From Competibacter sp963695105 (GTDB lineage: Bacteria > Pseudomonadota > Gammaproteobacteria > Competibacterales > Competibacteraceae): DNA of 64,000 nucleotides. The stretch covers positions 1-64,000 of the forward strand of contig CAVOGC010000007.1 of assembly GCA_963695105.1 (NCBI GenBank). Reading direction: 5' to 3'. This document shows positions 23,801 through 35,800 of the stretch, piece by piece (position 1 is the first letter of the stretch; each line of letters opens with the position of its first letter). The position numbers and the translations under genes were made by a program. Under the pieces are notes generated by a model. The model saw only the letters and a program-made list of their open reading frames with translations, was not told where the DNA came from and ran no database searches.

Positions 23801-26251
23801 TCATTTCCACCAGAACCAGCGGCGGCCGGGTTTCGGTGAGTTTTCCAGCACCGCCCGCACCCGCCGCAGCCAGGCGATCAGCCTATTTTTCACCGCGACC
23901 GGCTCCATCCGGCCATCCGCCAGCATCCGTTCGAGCAGTCGGCCCTGCTCGACCAGCTTGACGGCGGTTTTGCCTAGCGCTTCCAGTGCTTGCAGCGCAT
24001 CGCGTAACGCGGCCAGCCACTCCGCTGGATCGGGTGTTGGCGCGTTCAAGCTGGTTTCCAATCGGCTGAACCAGGGCGGCGGGGAGGATATCGACTCCGG
24101 TGGCCGCGCCGTTGCGCGTTTTTGCAGGCGCTCGAAGAAACGCTGGGTCGGCTGTGGGGCGCTCGAAGAGGCTGCTGGATAGTCGCTGGGCTCCTGGAGC
24201 AGGAAATCGAGACCGCGACCGCGGGTACTCCAATCGTCGAGATCGGCCTTCTCCGACAGGTAATCGGCTGGCGCCGCTTTTATGCAGGCAAATCCGGCCA
24301 TGGCCATCGGTGGCGCCGCCGCGCCCGCAACCATCGGCATATCCCATCCCGCGGGCGATTCCACCGCCTGGACGACCGGGTGAATCTCCCCACCCGGATT
24401 GACCGTTTCGCCATGATCCACAGCCACGAAGGCGGTGAAACGGCACAACACGCCGTATTTGAGCGAAAACGCGGTGATGGCGTCCGCCAGCGAGGGATTG
24501 CGCTGCTGGCTGGCGGCGAAGCGGTGCTCCAGATCGAGCACTCGCGCCCGCGCCCAGCTCGTGCGCACCGCGTTGTCCGCGGTTTCCACCGGCGCAAGGG
24601 TCTGCTGAAATGCTTGTCCGTCGGCGGTGCGGCCGCTGACGGTCGCCCGCGCCGGCGGATCGCCCGGCCAGCGCCCGGCCAGCCGCAGCGGCACGCCGGG
24701 AAACAGGTCGGCGACTTCGGGCGTGGCCTCCACCAGCGCCGGGGTCAGCCGCAGGTCGGTGAGCAGCGGCGCGCCCAGCCGACGATGCACGGCGCGCAGC
24801 ACCTCGTCCAGCCGGTCTTCCGATTCGACCAGTTCGAACCAGCCGCTGCCGTAGCCGGCCAGCCGCTCCAACAGCGAGGCGTTAACCGCCCGGTCGATGC
24901 CGACGGAGACGATCCGGCAACTCTTGGCGTGCTGCTTGACTTGACGCAACAGTTGGTCCTCGTTGCCGACTTGACCGTCGGTCACGAACAGCAAAATTCG
25001 CTCCCGGTCGGGCTCGGCCGGAGTGGGGAAGTACTGGAGCGCCCGGCTCAACGCGCGGGCGATCTCGGTGCCGCCGCGCGCTTCGACCCGCGCCAGGAAT
25101 TCCACCGTCCGAAACCGGTGGCGGTCGCTGGCGGCGATCAGCCGGCCGGCGCTGGGCGCGGGTTCCTCGATCTGGTCGTCGAACAGGATCAGGCCGAAAC
25201 GATCCCGTTCGGTCAGAGTGTCGATCAGCCGTGCCGCCGCCCGTCGCGCCGCCGCCATCTTCCAGCCCTGCATCGAGCCGGAGCGGTCGAGCACCACCAC
25301 CACATCGCGCGGGCGGAGGGTGGCCGGAGGAGTGGCCGGTGGCGCCAGGGTGAGCAGGGCGATGGTTTCGCCGGCGGTTGAATCCCGATAGACGCTCAGG
25401 CCGCTGGCCAGACCCACGGCGCTGTCGGCCGTCTCGTCGGTTGCCCCGAGGCGGAAGCGCAGGATCACATCCCGGTCCAGTCGCTCCGTGCCCGGTGCCA
25501 GTTCGATGACGCGCAAACCCGCCGCCGTCTGGCCGAGTCGCAGGGCATGCAGGCTGGCGCGCAGGTCGCGCAGCGGCAGGCCGGCGGGGTCCAGTTCCAA
25601 GCGGAAGCCGAGATGCACCGGATTGGGTTGTCCGGGCAGCAGGACCGGTGGGCTGATGCGGCTGGCGTCGGGCACCGCGTCGGTGTCCGGCGCGACGCCC
25701 GATCCCACGCCGACGCCGTCCAGCGGAATGCCGGGAATGTAGCGTGGCGCGACCACCAGCGGAAAACGGAAGGTGGCCTCGCCGTCGGCGAAGGCCAGCG
25801 GCCCCGCCAGTTCCAGCTCCACGCCGACCGCCTCGCCCGGCGGGATGTTGCCGGCGCGGATGGTGAACACTTCGGGTCGCTCTTCTTCGGCGATGGCGGC
25901 GCGATGACCCTGGCGGATGGCCTGGTCGTACTCTTCCCGCGCCGCGCCGCGCTCTTTCAGTACCCCTTCGATCACGCGCTCCCCGACGTGTAGGCGAAAC
26001 CGGGTCACGCCGGCCCGCGCCGGCAGAGGAAAAATGTAGGTGGCTTCCAGCGGCTCGGCATGGGCGTTGACGAAAGTCTGCGCCACCGTCAGTCGGTACA
26101 GCAGCCCGGTGATGCGCCCCTCCACCGCCAGCCGCCGCAGCGGCAAACCGCCGCGCACCGTGTTCAGGCTGCCGAATCCAGCCTCTTCGTCCTCGTCTTC
26201 GCGCCAGACCGGCGTTTCGTCCAGAACCGTCATCGTCTCAATCAGGGTCAT
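23801..26251 (-). CDS. VIT and von Willebrand factor A domain protein
   Basis: An 816-residue protein. The start at 26251 has a GAGGAG site about 7 bases upstream; the frame could start at 26272 but without a site. A VIT (inter-alpha-trypsin) domain spans roughly 40-190 (VEGRITGLLYRLTVAQTFVN, LEATYIFPLPARAGVTRF). A vWA domain with an intact MIDAS motif follows (VVVLDRSGSMQGWK, ILLFVTDGQVGNED). The C-terminal half lacks known domains and ends with a basic Trp-rich tail (GRRWFWWK). No signal peptide or sortase signal is seen, so it is not a classic sortase target. It overlaps the upstream MerR gene by 14 bases. Confidence 0.85.
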   Translation of the reverse strand: MTLIETMTVLDETPVWREDEDEEAGFGSLNTVRGGLPLRRLAVEGRITGLLYRLTVAQTFVNAHAEPLEATYIFPLPARAGVTRFRLHVGERVIEGVLKERGAAREEYDQAIRQGHRAAIAEEERPEVFTIRAGNIPPGEAVGVELELAGPLAFADGEATFRFPLVVAPRYIPGIPLDGVGVGSGVAPDTDAVPDASRISPPVLLPGQPNPVHLGFRLELDPAGLPLRDLRASLHALRLGQTAAGLRVIELAPGTERLDRDVILRFRLGATDETADSAVGLASGLSVYRDSTAGETIALLTLAPPATPPATLRPRDVVVVLDRSGSMQGWKMAAARRAAARLIDTLTERDRFGLILFDDQIEEPAPSAGRLIAASDRHRFRTVEFLARVEARGGTEIARALSRALQYFPTPAEPDRERILLFVTDGQVGNEDQLLRQVKQHAKSCRIVSVGIDRAVNASLLERLAGYGSGWFELVESEDRLDEVLRAVHRRLGAPLLTDLRLTPALVEATPEVADLFPGVPLRLAGRWPGDPPARATVSGRTADGQAFQQTLAPVETADNAVRTSWARARVLDLEHRFAASQQRNPSLADAITAFSLKYGVLCRFTAFVAVDHGETVNPGGEIHPVVQAVESPAGWDMPMVAGAAAPPMAMAGFACIKAAPADYLSEKADLDDWSTRGRGLDFLLQEPSDYPAASSSAPQPTQRFFERLQKRATARPPESISSPPPWFSRLETSLNAPTPDPAEWLAALRDALQALEALGKTAVKLVEQGRLLERMLADGRMEPVAVKNRLIAWLRRVRAVLENSPKPGRRWFWWK

Positions 26252-26897
26252 CGGAATTCTCCTCGGGAGCATGGGCGACCGTCCGCAGGGCCGTGCTCAG
26301 GATTCGGAGCGCGTCATCCAGCCGGTGGTCGGACTTGGGATAGCGTCGGCGGTCGAGCAGCAGCCGGGCGCCGGGCGCCAGGCTGATCTCCAGTAGTTCC
26401 GCCGCTGGCAAGACCGGTCTTGCCGGGGTGACGGCAAGCGACGCGGTGCTGGAAGCAGCGCTGGGTGACCGCTCCCAGAACCGTCCGCCGGCCGGCGCTG
26501 GTTCCGCCACGCCCCCGGTCGGCGGTTTTTCGGTGGTGGGTGTCCGCGCCTCGCCCGCCGGTCGCGTCGGCCAGTCCGGCGGCAGGCCGATCAGCGCCGC
26601 CAACCTGGCATCCGTTTGTCCCGCCAGTTCTTCCTGCACGGTTTGCAGGCTCAGGCCGCGCGCTTGCAGGGTTTTAATCGCCAGCAGTTGCAGCAGGTGA
26701 CGATCGCGGTAATACGCCGTGCGCCCTCGCAGTTCCGCCGGCCGATCCAGCAACCCCAGCGTGGTGTAGTAGCGCACCAGCCGCTCGTTGGGTTGCCAGC
26801 GCACCCGCTTCGACGGGCCGGTTTCCTCGGGCAGCAGCGCCAGCAACCGCCGGCTGCGCTGCACCAGTTCATCAAGACGCCATAAGGATTCGTTCAT
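26238..26897 (-). CDS. MerR-like transcriptional regulator
   Basis: A 219-residue protein with an N-terminal winged-helix region (RLVRYYTTLGLLDRPAELRGRTAYYRDRHLLQLLAIKTLQARGLSLQTVQEEL), a clear MerR-type DNA-binding and linker pattern. The start is placed at 26897 (MNESLWRLDE) because the inverted repeat at 26918-26937 would otherwise be coding; 26927 is an alternative. A Pro/Thr-rich linker leads to a C-terminal domain (AELLEISLAPGARLLLD) of unknown ligand. It overlaps the VIT-vWA gene by 14 bases, so the two are probably one operon. Confidence 0.78.
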   Translation of the reverse strand: MNESLWRLDELVQRSRRLLALLPEETGPSKRVRWQPNERLVRYYTTLGLLDRPAELRGRTAYYRDRHLLQLLAIKTLQARGLSLQTVQEELAGQTDARLAALIGLPPDWPTRPAGEARTPTTEKPPTGGVAEPAPAGGRFWERSPSAASSTASLAVTPARPVLPAAELLEISLAPGARLLLDRRRYPKSDHRLDDALRILSTALRTVAHAPEENSDDPD

Positions 26898-26917
26898 GGG
26901 ATTCACAGGTAATTGCA

Positions 26918-26937
26918 ACACTGACATATAACAGTGT
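26918..26937. promoter_or_regulatory. Inverted repeat ACACTG-N8-CAGTGT upstream of the MerR gene
   Basis: A perfect 6-bp dyad with an 8-base AT-rich centre lies 21-40 bases before the chosen start of the MerR-like gene. MerR proteins bind dyads within their own promoters, so this is a candidate autoregulatory operator. It supports the start at 26897. Confidence 0.6.
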
Positions 26938-27028
26938 AGGTATAAAGGCAATCGTTTACAAGGGCCGATTCGCTGCTACCGGTTCAGGTTGCGCCGCTTC
27001 GAAAAAATCGGGAAATCCACCGCCGGGT

Positions 27029-27112
27029 TCAGTTGCGGTCAGGCGGCCGATTCTTCGCCATGACGGGCTCCAGCCGACCGTCCGCCAGTTTCCATTCGAT
27101 CCATTGGCCCCG
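27029..27112 (-). pseudogene. Remnant similar to the C-terminus of the VIT-vWA protein
   Basis: On the minus strand this encodes WIEWKLADGRLEPVMAKNR, which resembles LLERMLADGRMEPVAVKNR at the C-terminus of the VIT-vWA protein (near 23890). Only this short stretch is recognisable. It looks like the 3' stub of a second, lost VIT-vWA copy. Confidence 0.5.
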
Positions 27113-27245
27113 CCCGGCGCGGATGGAGTGCTGGTTTCGTGCTCTCCGGGAACTCCACAGGCAAAGCAATATCCATGTAGGACCTTTTTGCCGTGCCATA
27201 ATGCCTCGATTAACCTCTCGAAATTCCTGGACCCGATCCATTCCG

Positions 27246-29551
<2,306 letters not shown>

Positions 29552-29555
<4 letters not shown>

Positions 29556-29995
29556 GTCCGCGCGCCCTGATGCTGGAGCGGGCCGCCCGCCCGCTCTACT
29601 GGGCGATGTTGGCCCTGGCGGTCTGGATTTTACTGCGGGGCCACAACGCGCCCGGCGGCGGCTTCATCGGCGGTCTGACCGCCGTGGCCGCCACCGCCGC
29701 CCGCGCCATCGTGCTCGGCGAGCCCGAGGCGCGGCGGTGGCTGCCGCTGGCTCCGCCGACGCTGGCGGTGCTGGGCGTCGGCCTGGCGCTGGCCAGCGGC
29801 CTGCCGGCGCTGGCGCTGGATCGACCCTTTCTGACCCATCTGTGGCTGACCTTGCCGCTGGGCTTCACCGAGTTGCCGTTGTCCACGGTGCTGCTGTTCG
29901 ACGCCGGCGTGTTCCTGGCGGTGTGGGGAGCGCTGTCCGGTTACGTGCTCGCCCTGCTGCATGGCGCTGAACCCAATCCGGGAGACCCGCCATGA
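29552..29995 (+). CDS. mrpB: Na+/H+ antiporter subunit MrpB
   Basis: A 147-residue membrane protein overlapping mrpA by ATGA. It has ILLRGHNAPGGGFIGGL, a hallmark of MrpB (HNxPGGGFxGGL), and LPLSTVLLFDAGVFLAVWG. It is a membrane subunit of the Mrp complex. The stop overlaps mrpC by 4 bases. Confidence 0.92.
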
Positions 29996-30372
29996 GCCTG
30001 CTGTTGGCCCTGACTATCGCTTTCATCGTGGCCGCCGGCGTTTACCTTGCCCTGTCGCGCGACCTGTTCCGTTGCATCGTTGGCCTGGCGGTGCTGGGCA
30101 GCGCGGTAAACCTGATCGTGTTCGCCGCCGGCCGCTTCGGTCCCTCGCAGCCACCGATCATCGCGGCGGGCGCCCGGCAACTGGCGGCCGACGCCGCCAA
30201 TCCACTGCCCCAGGCGCTGGTGTTGACCGCCATCGTCATCGGCTTTGCGCTGTTGTGCTTTTCCCTGGTGCTGGGGGCGCGGCTGGGCGTTCAGGCCGGC
30301 GACGACACCGACCGGCTGCGGCAGGCCGAGCCGCCGCCGTCCGATCCGGTCAAGCCGCCGGTGCTGGACTGA
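29992..30372 (+). CDS. mrpC: Na+/H+ antiporter subunit MrpC
   Basis: A 126-residue NuoK-like subunit with three hydrophobic helices. It contains LSRDLFRCIVGLAVLGSAVNLIVFA and DAANPLPQALVLTAIVIGFAL, the latter being the conserved DPLPQALVLTAIVI block. The C-terminus is Pro-rich and soluble. It starts inside the mrpB stop (ATGA) and is followed by mrpD after 3 bases. Confidence 0.92.
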   Translation: MSLLLALTIAFIVAAGVYLALSRDLFRCIVGLAVLGSAVNLIVFAAGRFGPSQPPIIAAGARQLAADAANPLPQALVLTAIVIGFALLCFSLVLGARLGVQAGDDTDRLRQAEPPPSDPVKPPVLD

Positions 30373-30375
30373 GCC

Positions 30376-31836
30376 ATGCTGCTGCTCACGCCCCTGCTGA
30401 TCCCTTTGGCCACCGCCCTGCTGGCGGCGCTGCTGTACCGCCGCGAGACGGCCCGGCGGGCGGTCAGCCTGACCGGCGCGTTGCTGCTGCTGCCGGCCAG
30501 CCTGCTGCTGCTGCTCGAAGTCGAGCGAAGCGGTCGCCTGTCGCTGGCCATGGGTGGTTGGCCGCTGCCCTACGCCATCGAATTCGCCGCCGACCGGCTG
30601 AGCGCGGCGATGGTCCTGATTACCGCCGTGCTGGGCGCCGCCGTGCTGCTCTACCAGACCAGCCGCGCCGACCCCGCGCCCGAAACCCCGATCCTGCATC
30701 CACTGATCCACGGCCTGCTGGCGGCGGTGGGCGCGGCTTTCGTCACGGCCGATCTGTTCAATCTCTACGTCTGGTTCGAACTGATGCTGATCGCCGCCCT
30801 GGGGCTGCTGGTTCACGGCGGCGGGCCGCGCCAGTTGGACGCCGCCTTTAAATATCTGGCGCTGAACCTGGTCGGCACTTTGTTGTTTCTGGCGGCGGTC
30901 GCCTTCATCTACGGCGCCACCGGCCAGCTCAATTTCACGGCTCTGGCTGAAGCCGCCCGGCGTCCGGAACTGGCGGCGGCGCTGCCGGTTTACGTTGCCC
31001 TGCTGACCCTGGCCTTCCTGCTCAAGGCCGGCGCCTTTCCGCTGTTCGCCTGGCTGCCGGCCAGCTATCACACCCTGCCGGCGCCGCTGCTGGCCCTGTT
31101 CGGCGGGCTGCTGACCAAGGTCGGGATCTACGCGCTGCTGCGCCTGCTCGGCGGAGTCTTCGACGCTTCGCCCGCCCTGCTGTACGAAGCGCTGGGCTGG
31201 GTTGCGTTGTTGACCATGGTCACCGGCGTGCTGGGCGCGGCCTATCACTGGGATTTGCGCCGCATTCTGGCCTTCCACATTGTCAGCCAGATCGGCTACC
31301 TGTTGCTGGGCATCGCCCTGGCCAGCCCGGCCGGCGCGGCCGGCACCCTGTTTTTCACCTTGCACAACATTCTGGCCAAAACCGGTCTGTTCCTGATCGC
31401 CGGCCTGGTCTGGGCGCTGGCCGGCCACTACGACCTGCGCCGGGTCGGCGGTTTGTACGAGGCGCGGCCCGGACTGGCCGTTCTGTTCCTGATCGCCGCC
31501 TTTTCCCTGGTGGGCGTGCCGCCTTCCTCGGGGTTCTGGGGCAAGTTCCTGCTGGTGCGGGAGACCTTCGCCCAGGAACGCTGGCTGTGGGGCGGGATCG
31601 CGCTGGCGGTGGGTCTGCTGACGCTCTATTCCATGGCCAAGATTTGGCTGGAGGCGTTCTGGAAACCGCACCCGGAAGGCCGGGCGATCGCGCCGGTCGC
31701 CGGTCTCGGACCCGCCTATCTGGCCGTGATCCTGCTGGTCGCGCTCATGCTGGCCATGGGGCTGATGCCGGAGCCGTTCCTGCGTTACGCCGCCGCCGCC
31801 GCCGCCGGCCTGAGCGGAGGAGGCATCGCGCCATGA
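30376..31836 (+). CDS. mrpD: Na+/H+ antiporter subunit MrpD
   Basis: A 486-residue NuoM/N-like subunit with about 14 helices. It shows LFNLYVWFELMLIAALGLLVHG, FLLKAGAFPLFAWLPASYHTLPAPLLALFGGLLTKVGIY and GVPPSSGFWGKFLLVRE. These include the conserved Glu and Lys of antiporter-like channels. It overlaps mrpE by 4 bases. Confidence 0.92.
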   Translation: MLLLTPLLIPLATALLAALLYRRETARRAVSLTGALLLLPASLLLLLEVERSGRLSLAMGGWPLPYAIEFAADRLSAAMVLITAVLGAAVLLYQTSRADPAPETPILHPLIHGLLAAVGAAFVTADLFNLYVWFELMLIAALGLLVHGGGPRQLDAAFKYLALNLVGTLLFLAAVAFIYGATGQLNFTALAEAARRPELAAALPVYVALLTLAFLLKAGAFPLFAWLPASYHTLPAPLLALFGGLLTKVGIYALLRLLGGVFDASPALLYEALGWVALLTMVTGVLGAAYHWDLRRILAFHIVSQIGYLLLGIALASPAGAAGTLFFTLHNILAKTGLFLIAGLVWALAGHYDLRRVGGLYEARPGLAVLFLIAAFSLVGVPPSSGFWGKFLLVRETFAQERWLWGGIALAVGLLTLYSMAKIWLEAFWKPHPEGRAIAPVAGLGPAYLAVILLVALMLAMGLMPEPFLRYAAAAAAGLSGGGIAP

Positions 31837-32165
31837 CCAAACCGCTGGCCCTGACGCTGTTGTTGGTGCGTTTTTTGATCGAGGTCGTGTTGTCCGGCTG
31901 GGTGACCGCGCGGCTGATTATCGGCGGTGGCGAGATCCGGCCGGGTTTCACCCGCCTGAGCTATGGCGAACTGAGCGAGACCGGCGCGGTGGTGCTGGGA
32001 CTATTGATCACCTTGACGCCCGGCACCACCACGGTGGATATCGACCCCGCGCGGCGGGAGTTGCTGTTACATCTGCTGGATACTACCCAGACCGAGGAAA
32101 CGCTGGCGACGATCCACCGTCATTTCGAGCGGTATGTACGGGTCCTGTTTGGAGAGCGGTCATGA
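31833..32165 (+). CDS. mrpE: Na+/H+ antiporter subunit MrpE
   Basis: A 110-residue protein starting at ATG 31833, overlapping mrpD by 4 bases. It carries the MrpE core LSYGELSETGAVVLGLLITLTPGTTTVDID and a C-terminal HRHFERYVRVLFGERS. It is shorter than typical MrpE (~160 aa) at the N-terminus, with one rather than two leading helices. It may stabilise the complex. Confidence 0.88.
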   Translation: MTKPLALTLLLVRFLIEVVLSGWVTARLIIGGGEIRPGFTRLSYGELSETGAVVLGLLITLTPGTTTVDIDPARRELLLHLLDTTQTEETLATIHRHFERYVRVLFGERS

Positions 32166-32437
32166 ATCCGATCCATGTCTGCATATTGCTGGCCGGTCTG
32201 GCCGCCCTGTTGGGTTTCCACCGTCTGCTGAAGGGTCCCACGCAGGCCGACCGGGTGGTGGCGCTGGATCTGCTGTTCGCCGTGGCGGTGCTGCTGTGCG
32301 TGGCCGCCGCCTTGGTCACGGGCCGGACGGCGTTTCTGGATGTCTCCATCGGCCTGGCCCTGGTGGGCTTCGTCGGCACTCTGGCCTGGGCGCGGCTCAT
32401 CGACCGGCAATCCGCCGCAAGCGGGGACGAGCCGTGA
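32162..32437 (+). CDS. mrpF: Na+/H+ antiporter subunit MrpF
   Basis: A 91-residue three-helix protein with RLLKGPTQADRVVALDLL and FLDVSIGLALVGFVGTLAWARLID, the usual MrpF signatures (GPTxxDRVxxLD). It overlaps both neighbours by 4 bases. Confidence 0.92.
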   Translation: MNPIHVCILLAGLAALLGFHRLLKGPTQADRVVALDLLFAVAVLLCVAAALVTGRTAFLDVSIGLALVGFVGTLAWARLIDRQSAASGDEP

Positions 32438-32739
32438 GCGCCGCCGGTTTGGCCCTGTGTCTGCTCGGCGCGGTCATCCTGCTGATCGCCGCCTGGGGTC
32501 TGGTGCGGCTGCCCGACGCCCTGTCCCGCCAGCACGCCGCCACCAAGGCCGGCACCCTGGCGCTGCTGGCGTTCGCCCTGGGCGCCGGTCTGATCATGCC
32601 CGATCCGGCCTGGATCGGGCGACTGGCGGCGCTGGTGCTGCTGCTCCTGCTGACCCTGCCGCTCGCCTCTCACGCCCTGGCGCGGGCGGCGTTGCGCGAA
32701 CGGGCGGCGACGGACGCGAAGCCGGTCCAGCGGAAGTAG
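32434..32739 (+). CDS. mrpG: Na+/H+ antiporter subunit MrpG
   Basis: A 101-residue protein starting at GTG 32434, inside the mrpF stop. It contains GLVRLPDALSRQHAATKAGTLALLAFALGAGL, the MrpG signature (RxPDxxxRxHAATKAxTLG). It closes a complete mrpABCDEFG operon. Confidence 0.9.
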   Translation: MSAAGLALCLLGAVILLIAAWGLVRLPDALSRQHAATKAGTLALLAFALGAGLIMPDPAWIGRLAALVLLLLLTLPLASHALARAALRERAATDAKPVQRK

Positions 32740-32839
32740 AACCGGTTTTCCGCCGGCTGGGCCGCTCTGACTATACTAGGGCGGAAGCGCCAACCGCCCG
32801 ACCCTCCGGCGCGGTGGCGGCCCCGCGAGGAAAACCACC

Positions 32840-35800
32840 ATGCGCACCGGCTCCCTGCCCGCTCGACAATTCTGGCTTCCCCTGCTCGTCCTGCTGCTCG
32901 GGTTGTACGCCGCCACCGCCCGGGCGGCGTCCATTCCTCCGGAGGTGCTGACCCAGATTCCGGCCTCCTTGCAGCCGTGGATGGACTGGGTGCTGTCGGA
33001 TTCGCCGAACCGGCGCTGCCCGGTGTACTACAACCAGACGGATCGCTACCAGTGCGTCTGGCTGTCGGCGCTGAGCCTCAACCTCGACGCCCGGGGCGGC
33101 GAATTCCGCCAAAAGGCGTACAACGACACCGATGGCTGGCTGACCCTGCCCGGCAACCGGGGCTACTGGCCGCAGGACGTGCGCCTGGACGGCGCACTGG
33201 TACCGGTGCTGGAACGGGAAGGGCATCCAGCATTGAAGGCGCCGCCCGGCGAGCACGAGTTGACCGGGCGGTTCTATTGGAGCGCGCTGCCCGACTCGAT
33301 CCGCGTGCCTCCGGGCAACGCGCTGCTCGACCTGCGCGTCAACGGCCAACCGGTGCCGGTGTTTCGGCTGGAGGACGAAGGCGTGCTGCGGCTGCGCCAG
33401 CAACCGGCCGAACCGGCGCAACAGGATACGCTCGACCTGCATATATTCCGTTTGCTGACCGACGGGATTCCCTTCACGGTTGCAACCCGGCTGGATTTGC
33501 GCGTCTCGGGTCAAGCCCGCGAGGAATTACTCGGTCCCGTGTTGCCGCCGGATTTTCTGCCGTTGGCCCTGGATAGCCCATTGCCCGCCCGGCTGGAAGC
33601 CGATGGCCGGTTGCGGGTGCAACTGCGGCCGGGGAACTGGACCCTGACGCTGAGCGCCCGCCATCGCGGACCGTTGGACGCGCTGGCGCTGCCCGCCGTT
33701 CCGGCGCCCTGGCCCCAACAGGAGATCTGGAGTTTCCAGGCGCAAAACACCCTGCGACAGGTCCAGGTGGAAGGCGCGGCGGCGCTCGATCCGGCGCAGA
33801 CCAATTTGCCCGAAAGCTGGCGGCAATGGCCGGCCTGGTTGCTGCAACCCGGCGAGGCGCTGCAATTCCAGGTCCGCCAGCGCGGCGAAGCCGAACCGGC
33901 GCCGGCGCGGCTGAACCTGGAGCGCACGCTCTGGCTCGACTTTGCCGGTAGCGGTTACACCGTGCGCGACCGGTTGAGCGGCAGCCTCGACCACACGCGC
34001 CTGGACGCCGACCCCACGCTGCAACTCGGCCGGGTGGAAATCGGCGGCGAGGACCAGTTCATCACCCGGCTGCCGGGTTCGGACGCGGCCGGCGTGGAGA
34101 TACGGCAACTGAACGATCTGCAACTGGTCGCCGACAGTCGGCTGGAGCCGGCCGACATCGAAAAACTGCCGGCGGTCGGCTGGCGCATGGCCCCACAACG
34201 AATCGACGCTACGCTCAACCTGCCGCCGGGCTGGCGGCTGCTGGCGGCGGACGGCCCCGACAGCGCCGGCAATGCCTGGCTGTATTCGTGGAACCTGCTC
34301 GATCTGTTCATCGTCCTGGTGGTCGCGCTCGGCTTCGCCAAGCTGTGGGGCTGGCCATGGGGGCTGGTGGCGCTGGCCGGCATGGCGCTGAGCTATCACG
34401 AACCCAATGCGCCGCTGTACGTCTGGCTGAACGTGCTGGCCGCCACCGCCCTGCTGCGGGTGCTGCCGCCGGGACGCTTGCGGAGTCTGATTAAGGGCTA
34501 TCGCGGGCTGGCGCTGCTGGCGCTGCTGGTTATCGGCGCGCTGTTCGCCGTCCAGCAGGTGCGCGGCGCCCTGTACCCGCAACTGGAGCCGTTCGCGCCC
34601 GGCGCGGCCCTGTCCCTGTCCGCCTCGCCGGCCAGCGCGCCACCGGTCGCCTCGCTGGAGGAAGCGCCGGCCTATAACCGGCTCCGGTCGTCGCCGAAGA
34701 GCCCGCAACCACAGATCCAGAACAAGCTGTCGCAGAGGCTCCAGCAGCAATACACCGCGGACATCAAGGTGCAGACCGGCCCCGGCGTGCCCGACTGGCG
34801 CTGGCAGCGGGCCACCCTGCGCTGGAGCGGGCCGGTGGCGGCGGACGAGCAACTCCGGTTGTGGTTGTTGCCGCCCTGGGGTACGCGGGCGCTGCTGCTG
34901 CTGGGCCTGGCCCTGCTGCTGGCGATGGGCGCGCGGGCTTGGATCGCGGGCCGGCGAACCGTCCCTCCGGTCGCGCCGCCTGCTGTTGACGAAGCGGGGA
35001 AGGGTGCGTCTTCACCGCCGGGCGCGGGCGCCGTCGCGGCGGCATCGGCGCTGCTGGCGATTGTGCTCACGGTCGTTACGCCGCCAGTCCAAGCGCAGGA
35101 GTATCCCCCGCCGGAAATACTCAAGCAGTTGCGCGAGCGCCTGACCCAGCCGCCGGATTGTCAGCGTTGCGGCGATCTGGCGGCGCTGGCGCTGACCATC
35201 AGAAACAACGAGCTGCAACTGCGCCTGTCGCTGCAAGCTCAAACCGATACCGCCGTGCCGCTGCCGCTGCCGCGCGAGGGGCTGATCGTGCGCGCCATCG
35301 ATCTGGACGGACAGCCGGCAACCCTGTTTCGCGGTCCTGACCAGTTGCTATGGCTGCGGCTGCCGCCGGGCCTGCACGCCGCGACCGTGGCCGCCGCCGT
35401 GCCGCCGGAGGTCGCCACCCTGCAACTGCCGTTGCCGCTGCCGCCGGGCCGGCTGGAACTCAACGCCAGCGGCTGGAAAGTGGAAGGCTACGTCGAGGGT
35501 CGCGCCGACCCGCAACTGCAACTGACCCGCCCGCGCCAGGACGCCGCCGCGCCGTTGCAAGCCGGGATGATGCCGCCGTTCGTCCAGGTCGAGCGCGATA
35601 TCGTGCTCGATGTGGACTGGCGGGTGCTGACCCGGGTGCGGCGATTGAGTCAGGCCGATCAGGCGATGGTGCTGGAAATCCCCCTGTTGCCCGGAGAACA
35701 CGTCACCACGCCCGACATCCGGGTGCGGGACGACCGGGTACTGCTCAACCTGCCGCCGGAGCAAACCGAAATCGCCTGGGCCGCGACCTTGAATCGCGCC

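Noticed and set aside
32771..33514. Long minus-strand ORFs across mrp and the 1,366-residue gene (for example 27297-29420, 29941-31671)
   Set aside because: Gln/Arg/Gly-rich antisense shadows of high-GC genes, with no start signals or domains.
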